Source of the DNA: Phoronis australis
Taxonomy: Eukaryota; Phoronida; Phoronidae
Reading direction: 5' to 3'
DNA length: 64,000 bases
Assembly (NCBI GenBank): GCA_002633005.1
Contig: NMRA01000270.1
Location: 354,536-418,535 of the forward strand
Under the pieces are notes generated by a model. The model was not told the origin of the DNA and made no database searches. It saw only the letters and a list, made by a program, of their open reading frames with translations. Of this stretch, positions 13,801-28,800 are shown one piece after another (the stretch's first letter is position 1; the number at the start of each line of letters is the position of its first letter). A program made the position numbers and the translations under genes.

Positions 13801-16800
13801 ACCCTGTTTACAGCCACAGGTGTAATACATGGCAATACCGTGTTTGTGTACATAAAGTGCAAAGACACATTAATAATCAGCACTAATTAGATTTGTTCTT
13901 CCCAACAACGTACAAAAAGTCCTTAGTAACCATTTTGCAACCAAGCTATTCTGTACAAAAGTCTGGAAACCTTTAAATATACTGAGACTGCACTTATAAC
14001 TCAATCAAGAAAACCTAGGTAAATAACAATCAATGAGTATAAATTTCTGAATGACAACTAAAAGCACTACATTACCTAATTTTCTGCGTCCTTTCCTCAC
14101 ATCCAACTTAAATCTTTTTAGTGGTCTCATAGTTTCAGTGAGCATTGTGTTCAAATGTGCCCACTTGCTATAAAATACTCCACAGAACTAAAGCCAAAGG
14201 CACCCTAACTGGCTTGGCTGTGATGATATCATCGCTGGACCAGTCTATTCCAGTCCTAGCAGGGGAGGTTAGGTTTACACAGCAAATACCAACTCAGTTA
14301 CTCATCAAAAAGCAGAGAATTCCTGGTCAATTTCACATGGCACATGTTGCTGGCTGCAGGGGTTAGATGGAACAAGTTCTGAGTGTATCTACAGATATTT
14401 GTAGTTTACACATATGGTCATGTTTAGTCAGGCAAACTGGGCTGGGTAGTTTGTGGTGGTCCTATTATACAAGGAAGTAGCAGAAGGTTGAAGACATGGG
14501 GACTTCCTTATTCACCACTTGGGACAAGGGGGGGCTTGTGTTGGAATAAAGGAAAATCATTACGAAATACATGGGACGAGGCCAACTTTCACACTAACAT
14601 AAAACAATAGAAAAAATATTAATTTCTAAGACTAAATATTTTTCACATATTATTATTTACATATTCCTGTAAAGACTAATTACTATTGTTCAAAGGTAAA
14701 TAAATACATCTAAGTCTCTATTGAAAAAACTTTGAAGTGTAGATTTAGCTTTTTTGATTATGATTTAGGCTACATAGTTTTGTACAGAGAATATAGTGCT
14801 GCATTATTTGGCAGTAAATACCTCAGAGAACAAGAGCTAATCGCAAATCACCTCATTCAAAGGGTAGTTTTGTTTACTAAACATGGAATAAGGCATTTGC
14901 CCTGGTCACCATGTTTCTATGGTTACCAGGTCCAATTAGAGGACATGTAAACAATGAGTCATCCCACTGATGTGAATTTGGAACGAAAATGAAAACAAAC
15001 AACACATTTACCATTACACAGAAGGTCAGAGGTCACACAAGGAACTCTAAGCAACAACCTGATGGCTGGAGAAAGGTGAACTGTCAATTAGCATCAGAAG
15101 TGTGGAAACTGCAAACGGCCATGTATTACAAAACCTTAGTTCACCAAATTAACTACGTTGCACAGAAAAGTCAACAAAAAGTCAAAAATTAACTTCAGTA
15201 ATTCTTCAGATCACAGTAATCTACTAGGAGGCATTAACATCAACAGTAATCTCAGCTTGTTCTTTCTTCACCTGTCTGCCAAACACCTGAGAAACAAGGA
15301 ATGTCATTTTTTCAAATTTCTCAACAAAAATGGAAACTTTACTTAAGCGACAGTACCGACGCCCCTTGAGGGCATTGTTGGACAATTGGCTTTACTGGAA
15401 TAACCAATACATTGGAGCTTGTTTAGATATCCACTTTCAATTCCACGAAAAACCAAACAAGTGAGCCTCCACCGATCAGTTAAGTCCAAAATCTGGCTAT
15501 AATTCTGGTTTGCGCTCTACAACTGCCGTAAACTGTTGACTCAGTAGCAATTTTACCATTTCATCACTGGTTTTCTGCCTATCTGTACAGCATCTGGAGT
15601 CAGATGTCACAACAAGTTGTATCAAAGATAATGACAACCAAGCAAACAATCCATATGATAACACATATTTTAGTACAACATATTTACATGTCATCTTATA
15701 ACATCTAAGAAAAGAGTGGGTTCATCATGCAGTGCTATAAGCATAACAGGAAGGTCCAAGGACAAATTTCAAGACAAAAGCAACACCTCGAGACAAAACC
15801 ACGAAACCACGAAATATCAATATACATTGACAAAATTCTCTTCAAGCCTCTTTGACACTTTTTTGTTCAATAGCTGGGTATCGTGCCAACCAACAATTAT
15901 CGCCGGGAACTGGCGATAACTTTTGAGAGAAAACCAGAGAGTCCAAGTTCAGATTTACTTGTCGAAAACTCTGTCCTTTTTGACATTCTTTGATTCTTTA
16001 CTGTTGCAACTAATTTATATTTAATCTTATTACCAGTGCAATATACTTGGCCACATGCTAAAAATCGTCCGTTGACAAGCCGCAACTTTTTTGTCATGTT
16101 TAGAACAAAAAATTTGAGAGGTGGATAATAGTTGTTTTAGCAGTATATTTACGGCATCCAATCTATTATTCAAAGGGAACATGTCGTTTAGTGTGCTTTA
16201 TTTGTACAAGTAAATAGAAACTGGGTGAGCATTCTATTAAAGGGTTACTACCAATATGCCTTTGGTGTCTACATGCGACACTGCTTAGTTGTCAAAAAGA
16301 CCAGGGCATTATTGTAAGTTTTCCCATGGGTCGACACTCCCCTAAACACCAATGCCTTAAGATAACAGGGCAAGGGGAGGATAGGTTAAAAAGGAGGACT
16401 TTTACAACTGCAATCCAATAGTTGTTAAAGCAAAAGGGCGAAACATACCAGGGATATTTGAGGTCATGGTCAGCCAGACTAACACATACCTCAGCCACAG
16501 TCACAGCCATGCCTGTGACTAATGACGTAGTCCCTAACTTGGAGTGAACAGTTACAAGGTCAATAAACCTTTTTTCTTTTGACTGTTGAGAAGTACGTAG
16601 CTGTTCGGTGGCACATACCATTAACTTCTGTATAGTACAAGGCGGTTGGCTACAATAGCTCAGGTGAAGCCCACATTATTCACAGAATGACTGCTCTTTG
16701 TCTAGACTCTGCAATGATTACCCTGATAATTTGCATTCAAAACTTTAAAAAAAATGAAAACAACGCTGGAAAATTTTCATCTGGAGATAGCATCGGTAGG

Positions 16801-19800
16801 GCAAGCACAGATAGGCAGGAACAAAAAGGTGCCATGAAAACAGGAGCCAGCAAAATATATTAGTCATCAAGAGATTATGTGTTACCTGGGACAAGGTTAG
16901 GTAATCTGTCACATGACACAATGTTTTCTTTTTGCCAGGGGAGGCAGGAATGATGTTAAGAAAGCCAACAAAGTGACTGAGAACAAATCCACAATAGTGC
17001 AGTATTGTCCTTGTTTGGTTACACAAAGAAAGCCATTGGGGCATTACAAGAGGCAGGCTGCTTTACCCCCACATGTCAATAGACCGACCCAGAGATAGCA
17101 AATAGTGAGTGTGGCTATGACACATAGTCACAGGTCCCCCACTTCAAACTAGCCTCCTGATAATGCTGACAATGGGGTAACTTTTTTGGAGGCTTAGTAA
17201 CTCGTCTTTGGCTCATCAGAGTGCTCAGGTGATTTTGCGATACAGCCAAAAATGTCTTTTGTAAAATTCCCCAATTTGAAGTTATCACTAAAATATGAGA
17301 AACAGGCTCCTACGGCTTCAAATGTTCAATCACAAAAACTTTCATTTTCAACGCAATTCAGAAATGAAAACGAATAAAAATACATTGATAAAATAATGTG
17401 TGGTCATAGCCATGAATTGCAAAGAGTCTACCATTTTTAAAGTCCCCAAAGTACACCCGGCATTAATAGACCCTGATCATTTAACCACCATAATAAGGCT
17501 GACTATTTAGGTCAGACTACCATCATTTGTGATGGAGACTATTGTTTCACACAGACTACCATCATTTGTGATGGAGACTATTGTTTCACACATTTCATAG
17601 GCAAGTGACTGGGCTATCAGTGACACAAGTCAACTTGTTCAAACAAGTCATTGACAGATAATCAAACCACAAAAAATATCCAGGCACATTGTTTCATTTA
17701 GGTAAATTTAGCAGGGCATTGACGTCTACTTATCTCCATTTTGCTCACAGACGTCTGTCACATGCATCAATTCAGTAAACCTCGAACAATTCTTCAGTTT
17801 AGAAACAAAATCGTCATTTCATAAATTTCAAAGGTTGATTCCCTTCTTACAAATAATGAAAATTTTGCCAAATTTTTTCAAATGTTTATGGTAGTGCAAA
17901 AACGACTGAATAAAGATTTCGCTAATCTCCATATTGGGTGCAAAAAAGCGAACTACAATGGCTGGGTAAAAGATGTCGCAAAAAAAATAAATTCTTACAT
18001 ATCAAAAGTTCATTTATGAGTTTCATTAGTGATACTTGTTGATGGTCTGAAAGGTAAAAAAATTCCCACTTGAATTAAGCGAACGTAACATTTATTACTG
18101 GCTGCACAATTCGTGAAAATTTCACAAACCAACCAAATTTCCTTCACGCTATCAGCCCCGTATGAAGAAACGCTCTAAAAACGGCGGCAGTGCTAAATGG
18201 AGGCAAACAACAACTGACTAAAAATACCCGCCAGCACAAATATGAGAAGTGCTGTCAGTCAATAAATAGTGGAGTGTGGTCATTAGCCGACTGATGGAGA
18301 GATCCACGCTAAACCACAGTACTATCAATAACTACTGTCCCAGGGACTCATTCATAAAACCACTATCAACACACCACACAGCGTAACCCACTTAACTGAC
18401 ATGGACAGTTGGTTGTTTAGTTAACTTAGAACCCATGACATCAGCGTTGCCACGGAAACAGGAAGAAATCAACCTCCTGAGGAATCAAGGCAGGATGGTA
18501 ATTAAATGAAATCAAAAATCTGACCATATGATTCACTTTGGGTGTGTATCATAAGGACAAACTCAGCGCGGGATTGTAATTACGCGAAGAAATAAAAAAT
18601 CTGACCATATGATTCACCTCAGGCCTGTAAGATATTGTCTAAATATGGTCATTGATGTAAGACTTGTGCCGGATCTTTACAGCAGGGGGTGGGGTGGTGA
18701 TCCGAGGAGGAAAGACTGTGGTTACATCTGACCACCAAACAACCAACAAAGGACCAGTTGACCAGCTAGGGTTATCTGTGTACCAGATGGACTCTACACA
18801 TGGTGGCTTTCACAAAATCATGCGGGTAATAGTAGAGCAGTAGTTGTAGTAAGCGAAGACAACCACTCCTAACAATATCATGTGTCTTTAAGGATAATCT
18901 CTATTAATTTCATTCTAGGTCAAAGTTAGATAAAACAAAGTTAAACGGACACCAATTTTGGCAAACCCTATTCACCACAGAGGCTCTTGATACGTCTTTT
19001 TACGAATTTAATATAGAATTTGAAATTTTTCAAGAACTTAAAAAACACAAATACAAAATTGGCTATAATTTATGACCCAGTTTAGCCGTTAATGTTTAAT
19101 TCTTAAGCAAAGCGCTTTAGGGTTAAAACAATGCTACACTCATTCGACCTTGAACTATTGCCAAATGAGACATCAACTCAAATCACAAACAATGCATACA
19201 TGCACTATTTTCGAATTCGCATTTTATGGTAATAGCCAAGTGCAGCAATAACTTGTGAAGCATTTTCTTGACTTGTTGATGGTTTCAAGGTTCTAGCTAG
19301 AGCCGATTATAGAATCCTATTCCGAAAAGGAATATTATGAGAATGATTTTATGAGAGTAAAAGTGATAATTAGATTTTCGTTGCAAGTTTAACTTATACT
19401 AATTACATGTAAGACGGCCTCTGAATGTATGTTTTAAGCAACTGAACTCCTGATCATGGTAGATGTTCAATATCGCTAGTAGTTCTAGCTCACTAGAAAA
19501 GTGAGATCTCCCAAGATTCAAGATTCTTCGAGATACTGCCTTATATTCTCAATGACAGCATTTGATTTCGGCTGGACTTTTGTTGCCATCAGACAGCTAG
19601 TGAACTCTACAAAGGTGTCCTGCTGCCTCCTTATAAAACATGCCCATTTGAATGCAGTGTGTGGAGCTTTGATGATTTGACAGCAAAAGTGTTTGGGTGT
19701 TTTTCAAATGTTTTCAAACCTTCATTCAACCAATTTTCATTTTTCTAGATGACCTGAACTACCAGATAGTCCTAGCTATACTTTAGCAATGCAAGAAAAC

Positions 19801-22800
19801 ATGATTTTAACACTCAAATGCTCCCTAGCAGAAATTTTGACCATTTGCAAATAACTGCGGCACCGCATAACCGTTCATTATAATCACCACTTTATGTCTT
19901 GAAAGTGCTTGGTATGAAGCCAGGCACTAAATGTAGGAGTGCCCCTGTTCATGGTGGGCTTTAAATGTTGAATGAAAATAATGAGATGAGCATAAAATTC
20001 AGCCTTGAGACTGAGGCAGTACTAAAAGTGAGGTAACAGTCTCTCATCTATCAACAATCCACTGGGGTGCTGCAAGGTTCAATGACTGCTCTGTATCAAT
20101 ACTCAGGGGTTCTTGAACAAGAAATTACTGTATTACCAACCAACTACCATCTACCGCCAGGCAAGCAAACAGACAGGTCATAATTGGCTACAGTTCCAGA
20201 GTGTGAGACACTTGAAAGAGGTGTAGCACAAGGGGGACCTAACAATATAAGATGGGATTTTCAGTGGAAATCTCCCAACAGAGAAGTGTTGTGAACTTTC
20301 CTACTAAGACATCAAAGTTATTGCTAGGTGACGCACTGCCAGCCAAGCTTAAGTGCGATACTAGTGGGAAAGAGTCTTAAAGCTGCATTTTTCCACTCTT
20401 AAGATTTTAGTTTTTAGCCAGCTGATCAGGGATAAATGCAGCTTTAAATGATAGTCCAACACAAAACATGTCTTCGCTTACAATTTGATCTTTTCTATGT
20501 TTACCTGGAAATATTCTGAGCAGCAATTAAGGAGATTATCGTAATAACGAATGCCAAGCCACCCATGGACAATTAGTTTATGTCATAGAAGTCAATAATC
20601 AGAAACATGATCAATGAGATTAAATGTTCTTGGTTGAAACAAAACACACAATACAAACAGAGTAAGTGGCACACATGTTCCCCAACACTTTTTTTCTCTC
20701 TAAAAACCACCATGTTTATGGAAATGTAAACAGATTTAGCTCGCGTTAATCAACGGCATTAAATAAATTTCTAGCCTTCAGAATAACGAACCACACATTC
20801 ATAATTCGTTTGATAACAATTGTTGATATTGGCAATTAATATTCCATCTACGGAACATGCAGATTCAATTTTGCACTCAAATATCAGATTACAGAAAAGA
20901 TCTAAAAACAGCCTCTCTTTGATAGTGTTCTATCATAAAACGATGAAATCTTACAACTGAATGACTGATACGAACTCAGCTTTTTATTGAAGTCAACAGA
21001 AGAAAACAGAACACAGGATATTACGATAATACTTAACCTATTTACCATACAATATGGATGGCACGTGAAATTCTAATTTGTCAAATTCTTACTAAAAACC
21101 AACACTGAAATTCACCTCGGTTTGTATTGGGAAGTTTTAATATTTGATAAAAATCCCAATATTTACACGAAGGTAACCAGGTTTTGAAAAATGAAGAATG
21201 ACAACGTTTGCAATTAATTATTTCTGAGCAAAATTTGTAGACAATTATTGTGCATAAAAACCAAAACAAGAAATATAGCGTTCACAAAATTCCAATTTCA
21301 CAAATGTTAAAAAATTCAGTTTTCCACCAAATCGTATATATTCCATGAATTTAAAAATTTCAAGGCAACAGATATGCGATCTCAAAGTGATTTCCGTGTA
21401 ACTTTAGCCAGTACTAATAGCTCTCATTATGAAATATAATACCACAAAGAATATGTGTAACATCATATTGGGTGGATAGGATATATACGGTATTGAATAC
21501 AATTTTTCAGCAGTTTTCAATTTTTGCAAAGGAAACCTTGTGATTGTTGAGTACTATACTCTGAACACATTTACACTATGAACACTTCCTTTCATACAAA
21601 CCAAGTGTGATAAAATCTGACTGATTTAGGACACAACATTGAGGAAATGTAAAATTTTAATATCTACCTTTTCTAAAAGATATCCAGAACAGAATTAAGG
21701 CTTTTCAGTGTTCAAATTCAGTACCACAGCTGTCACTGGACAAAATTTTGAGAAATTCTGGGCATTCACGATGTTTTAAGAACTAGAAAATGACAAAGGG
21801 CAACTTCGGCAATTAATTTGTTGAAAACTGTTGAGATTTAGGTGTAGCACTGTACGCAAACAAGAGACATCAGTACAATCCTGACATGACAGTCTTCAGT
21901 TCAAAAGTTTCTCTGCTATAGACATCATCTCTTCGCCAAACTGATGAGCAACAAACGGACTGAACAGGAAATGAAGCCATCTCTTGCCATTAACTATGTA
22001 TTTATTTCAATGTTTAATTTTATTTTGTATTTGATATCGAATGGCAAGTATAAATGTAACCCTAAAGACAGAGAGAATCGATTTCTACAAAAGTCAATTT
22101 TCTGGCCATCGCATCAATAGGTGAACTTTTTCATTGTCTGTTGCTTTAGAAGTATGCACAACCAGTGTGTAAGTACACTTAGTCCAGTAGACTCAACAGT
22201 CAGTCATCAATCAATGGCTCCTGCTACGATATACATTGTTCCATGGATCACAAACTCACCTGATTTAGGATATTAATTGCAAGTATGAGTCACAGGCTAT
22301 AGGTAATTCAATTAAGACTATTGTGATTAATTAACAGTTTCTGATAAGCTCGAATGCTGTGTGAATCAGGAAAATGTATTAAAGTTCCATTTGCATGTTG
22401 ACATTACCTTCGATTGGATCCATAAACGAATGGAACATCAACATCAAAATGCTATTCGCATGCGCAAAGTAGTTTACTTTTATGAAAATTTATTTACTTA
22501 AGTATGCCTTCTACAAAATTCAGCAGGTGCGCAAAATGTGAGTTTGTGGTGTTAAGTTAAAAGCAGAACTAAATGTGGTAGACATCTTGAATGTAGGAAA
22601 ACGCGTTATGTCATAAAGTGGAGTTAAAAGGGATATGAAACACCCTTGAGAGGCATAACGAAAAACCCCGCTGGCAAAACTTGAGAAAGCGATGCCAGTG
22701 ACTGTCTGAATACATTTGGCCACACGAGGGCAAATGAACATAATTTGTGCATGTGGGGTTTATCAATTTGGGCAAATTTATCACCTAAACAAAAAAAACA

Positions 22801-25800
22801 TTAGATTTTCTAAGACTACCAATGAAACTCTCTCCCTGAAGAACAAATGTTTCAAGTCCTACATTTCTTCTCTTTTTTACAAAATAAAACAAAATAATAA
22901 TTGACACTGTACAATAACTCTTCACTAATTTAACACATGAAATAGCCGACAAGAGAAATTCTATTTTGTCAAATTTCTCTACAATATAAAATTTTAGAAG
23001 ATTGCTAGCATGGTTTGTACTATGAAGATATCATAAAACAAATTTTTGTTAAATTTTCCGGTATTTGCTGTAATCAGCCATTGAAAGGTAGTAAAACAAC
23101 ATTTTTGGAAATTGTTTTTGTACAAAAATAAGCGAAGGAATTCCGTACATTCCTGCAGTATCCGTTACACTTCTCCCCAAAAATGATCGAACAATAAACA
23201 GGTAATATGTGATTTACAACTTCAGTTTATTAAGTATGAATACACCTCTTGCACCGTCATTGTCTAAGGTCAATCCCAGTGAAGCTTCCTGTTCACTTTT
23301 TCACTGAACTGGAAATCAAAATATGCCCTAATACAGCATACTGTGAGTATGTACAGAAACAATTCATCTATGAGAAATCCCATAAATGCAGATATGAAAT
23401 ATCCAAAAAATTCACGATAGGACAAGCTCTACAAAGTGCCGTCCACACACAGACAAGTTACTCCTGGAACGAGTTGTCGCTAGGTTTGAGTGTAGTCTGT
23501 ACGCTATTTAAACCAGCGCAACTTACCTCACTTGCGTGTGAAAACTTACACCACAGTATCGAGGTGGGGTAAATTGTTCTAAGGTAACTTGCACCACTTG
23601 GAATTATCAGCTGTGGTAACAGCATGGGTATTAAGGTATTCATTGTCCGGTAAAGAGCGACAACTTCCGCCTTACCCTCGTTATCGGAAAGGTGAGTGTG
23701 TGGACGCTCCATAAAAGTGGGGTAAGTTGCACTACTGCAAGTTGTTCTATTGTTGGCTGTGTGTGTACGGGACTTTACAAACATAAAATAAAAATTAAAA
23801 GTTACCGCATTAATTAAAGATACCAACAATTATTATTCTTTAAGAATCTATTTGATATCTGACTTTAAAAGAGGACTTGCTAGCCAACCAAATTGATCGA
23901 CCACAGTTAATACAGTACTACAAACATCTTAAGATATTACATTAAATATACAAGACCAAGAGAGATATCTCTGCCACAACATCACTCAGTGAACTGACCA
24001 AGATGACTCATAAATAAGCTGACCAATGAGATATCAGCGTTATGATTGACTTCCTGCAGAGGTGGACCTGCTAAGCCAGGAAATGGAAGTGTGGCTTATG
24101 ACAAAGCCAAGCACACCAAATGAGCTTTTGGATTTTTTAATGTCTTTTTAAAAGCCATTATTGTCTGCGTTTCAAAAGATTGTAGTATAAAGCTCATATG
24201 TTGTATTCACCAGCAAAGAGCATGCAGTTGAACAGGTTGGAGAGCAGAAAACTTTTAAGAGGGTTTATCTAGCGCAGCAAAAGAAACGTTAATTGTTGTT
24301 AATTTCTAATGCACTTAACAAGGGACCTTCATTTTTGTTTGAGATTTAGTTTAGGAAAAATATGTACGTACAATTAATTCCAAATTGAAAGATCTTGAAA
24401 AGCAACTTTTAATTCAATAAAATGTGACTACACATCTTTATAATTATTTCTAAATTTCATTAATTTATAACTTCAATATGCACATTCACTCTGATTCAAC
24501 ACATAGTGCATGTTTTGCTTAAAAAACATGGCTAACACTTGACCAAAAGCCCCAACAAAAACATTTTTTTATGAGACAATCACCTTGATTATTAGAGCAA
24601 ACTCAGAGGAAGTCTGGTTACATACTACAAGAACATTGTTCTATGACTTTGGTAGCACATAAGACACATCGGCTACACTCCATAATCTATGTCACCATGG
24701 TAACGAAGACCAAAAGCAATCAGAGCCAGGAGAAGTGACAAGTTTAGTGTCAAAGTATGACTCACACTCAATGGTCAACAGTAATTAATAACACATTATC
24801 AGTCAAACTGACCATTCCTGACATAGGCTAAAGTTTCATTGTCTCAACTGGAAATTAATATTAGGTTACACCATCAGTCATCAACCAGCACTGCTGTCGG
24901 CATAAAGCTGTTAAACAATTATTAAACTTTCGTTAAAAATCAGAGAAGAAATCTCAGCAAATACACCTTTGAAAGACTGTATAATTTTCGAGGGGGAATT
25001 CACCAGGGCTTGGAATGACCAATGACAAAAAAGAGGAAAACTTTCCAGGTGATGTATCATTCCACAAATAGGCTAGCGTGATAGAAATATTTTTAGTGCA
25101 GTTGAATTAAACTGAAATAAATGTTTTTGTATGAATGAAGTCAACATAACGATAAAAAGGGACAAAAAACGAGACTGGAAACCAAAAACAAGGGAAATTG
25201 ACTTAAAAGAGGAAACTGATACAGCAATTGCAAAATAAACTAAAAATGTGCTCTTGTTCAATTCATTATGTGAATAACCAAAAATAATTAAATTCTGAAT
25301 ATCAAGCAAATTTCATTACATAAGTGTCGTTAATTTTCATATCACTTCATTCACTTGGTTGTCATTTTCTAATTTATTGATATTTTATAAAATTACATGT
25401 ATTACTTGATGTCAGGCATTGGAGAGACAATTATCGACATAATTTACTATAATTTAAGATATACAGCGATAAAAACTCTTTAAACTGGGACAAAAATAAT
25501 TGCTAAAATTTTACCAAATGTTGTTTGGCAATATACCACATGCTAAAAACAAAGTAAATTTTCCCGACAAGTTACTTGAGTCGAGAAATGTGACAATTGA
25601 AGTTTCACCTGTCTGCCATACTTAGTCTCAAACCTAGCATTCTTTACAGTAATACGAACGAGTAGTTCTTGAATTTCAATGACAAGAAAGTCATCTTTGG
25701 GTAGACAAGAAAGTCATCTTTGGGCAGACAAGAAAGTCATCTTTGGGTAGACAAGAAAGTCATCTTTGGGTTTTCTAAACACCTAATGGAGACTACAAAA

Positions 25801-28800
25801 GTGACACAGTAAATGCGCAGTAAATGTGTAGTCGGCTAATGACTGAAGCATCTTGCCAATAATGGATAAGATAAAACTGTGCTTGCATCTGCTATCACAG
25901 TTACTAATCTCTGATGACTAAGGAGGCTATCTACACAGGTTGACCAGTTGGTAATAGGTGCTTTCATCTTTTCTGAGCAATAAAAATTACTTTTATCAAT
26001 CATGTGTTTTTGTTCATTTCCGTTTTTTAATTTGTTTTAGCACTGTTTCCATACGTTTGAATCTTATTTTTTGTTAGTTGACGTTATTTGCAAATCATAC
26101 AACATCCGACAGGAAATATCCTGGGAAATTAATCAGAGAGGCATGGAAAATACTTATGTGGGAATGACCAGCAAACGCCCCATTCAAGTATGGTCAGTCC
26201 AGAGTTTACAATAACAGTAAAAAATCGGAATTTTGCTGAAAATAAATTTATACATGTAATATAACAATCACTTAATACAATGACTACAGTAATACTAACA
26301 CTACTAATGAAAACAATACAAGCACAAGTTTATTGAGTAGTAAATTATTAATTAATTACATGCTTTTTATGATAAAATGTACAATAAGTTTAAGAAAGGC
26401 TATATGTGTTCATAATACATCGTTGTCTTCTGCGATGATGGCAAAAAGCGAGAGAAGTTACTTACTAGTTACTTTCGTGATACATACCTAACTTCTAGGT
26501 ATGTATCACGAAAGTAACTAGTAAGTAACTTCTCTCGCTTTTTACCAATTTTAAGACAGCAAAGGAAACATCACTCACTGATTACAGGGCTTTTCAAATC
26601 TATGATGATGTAAGGAAATTTTGGAAAGTTCTGTTCTGTATGAATGGATTCCTTTGGTTTTGCATCCAATTCAAGATGACATGAATACTATGCAGTAAAC
26701 GCGTAGATTCAACAGCAGAGCATCAATGCTTTGACCCAGTGTTAAAGGTTAACACTGATTTCATTGGAGTTAGCCATTATTCATTTCACCATAGTTTATC
26801 AAAATATTCACCAGTCGATTACTACAAGCATTTTATTTTACTTATCAGAACATGGCAATTCATATTTGAACAAGAACGACGCAACGCCATCTGGCGGTAA
26901 CTTTGATAACTCGTGAGAGTTCTTGGGTGACCATTAAATACCACAACCAAGTGTGAAAGGTTCAGCCTAACTTCACAGTTTACACTGACACACATCCTGC
27001 AACAGAGTTAGTCTAAAAATATATCATACAACATGTGTATAGCTTCACACATCTGTCCAACTCAGTGCTCAGATAGCTGGACAGGAACAATCCAACTGAT
27101 ACAACCTCGTTATCAATACCTGAACTATGAATGGAAGGAGTCCTCAAATATCAAACGAGTATTAAAGATTACTCAATGAGTCCAATACAAATAGTTTTCT
27201 AACCGCATCACCCACTAGATACTTAGAGCACTGTTGAGAAATATTTACTCTAACTTTTGAGATGGTGCGATTTCTCAAGTGTAGTATTTTCCTTGGCGGT
27301 GACTAATTTATTACGCATATCCAGGATCAAAGATTGCGGGAAAACTGACGAGTTTATTTTGCACTAAACACTGATGCTTCTCAACACCAAAGTTACCTGG
27401 CTTTAAAGGAAAGGTGGAAAGCAACAGTTTTTGAGGCTACCTTTGGTAAAAATACAGATCCCTGGTGAGACATTGTTCGTGTTGATTACTTTTCCCTTGG
27501 CGTGCATTTATAATCCATGGAAACATGGAAAAGGACGTAAAGAGCTTAAGTAAAAGGTCAACTTCTCGGTTCTGCATTCAGTTCCTTTACACAAACATGA
27601 ATGACGGATGTAGACTGTGTTCAATAGTGAGCAGGACGTTGCATTTGCTCAATGGAAGTGCATGTCAAACCGAGATGCGCATCCTTTGTTTGGCCATTCA
27701 CATCGTTTTCTGTTGTCTCATGGATAATGAATACTCACCACGGAAACATAAATCGCAACAGAAAAATGGGTTTGCAAGATAACCAGGAGTCTAAATTTTT
27801 ACTAAACGTGACAACAAGAATGGTTGCATTCCCCTTTAAGAACAGACAACGAGATTAAAAGAAATGACTAATTATGAATACAGAAGTAAGCTAGACAGGT
27901 AGACAGGTAGTCTGCCAGTTGAACCACCAGGGAGCAGGCATGACGGCCGGCTAGCGAGTGATAATGTGCAATGAGGTGTGAACTCATCTGATTGAAGCAC
28001 ATCTACCGTAATTCTTCAGCGATTTCACACAAAACAATTGACAAATTTTGTCACGTTTTATTTTTGTGAAAGACTGACTACTTTCAAATATGCATATTAC
28101 AAATGAATTATACTTTTGATAAATAGATGAAGAATTAACATATTTAATATTTCCATAGCAACAAACGGAACAACAAATCTGATTTCAATTCCTCAAATTT
28201 GTGCAGAGAACTATGTACACAGATCAGGTATACATTTAATATTCAAGAGGAAAGTCAAGATGAATCCTTTGTAGATACCTGCCAGAGACCTCTACACAGA
28301 CCTGCATACGTTTGTACCAACACGGACAAAAAATAGAGGCCTGTTCATAGACCTGGGGAGGGGGGGCGTTTATACCAACGTACACAAATGTACTTGATCA
28401 GTTTTGAGGGCTTGACCAAGTACAAATTCATGCAACCAATAAGCTATCAAGAGTGAGGAACATTATGAATACCACCACTTCACAGTCCAGATGTTTGTTG
28501 CTTACAAGTAAGAAGTGAACATTTAAGAATTTAGAGTTGCACAACCCAGGCCCATCAAAGACAGCCTAGGTCACTGACCCATCATTCACTGGCCAACATA
28601 CACTGGCTCAGTAGATGCACAAGATGGCTGACTACTTGTTTGATTAAGCTAGCTATTACCAGAGATGAGGTCACTAATGCTCATTTTACAAACATGGTGT
28701 GGTTAACCGCAAAAAGCTCAGAACATCCCTTAGTGTATACAGTATGAGGGGAGGTGGTCTTGGTACAATATTGGGTTACCCTAGTGCATATAGTATGCAC

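Noticed and set aside
16292-16621. A 109-residue minus-strand open frame
   Set aside because: No splice sites, motif or composition bias that would separate it from chance.
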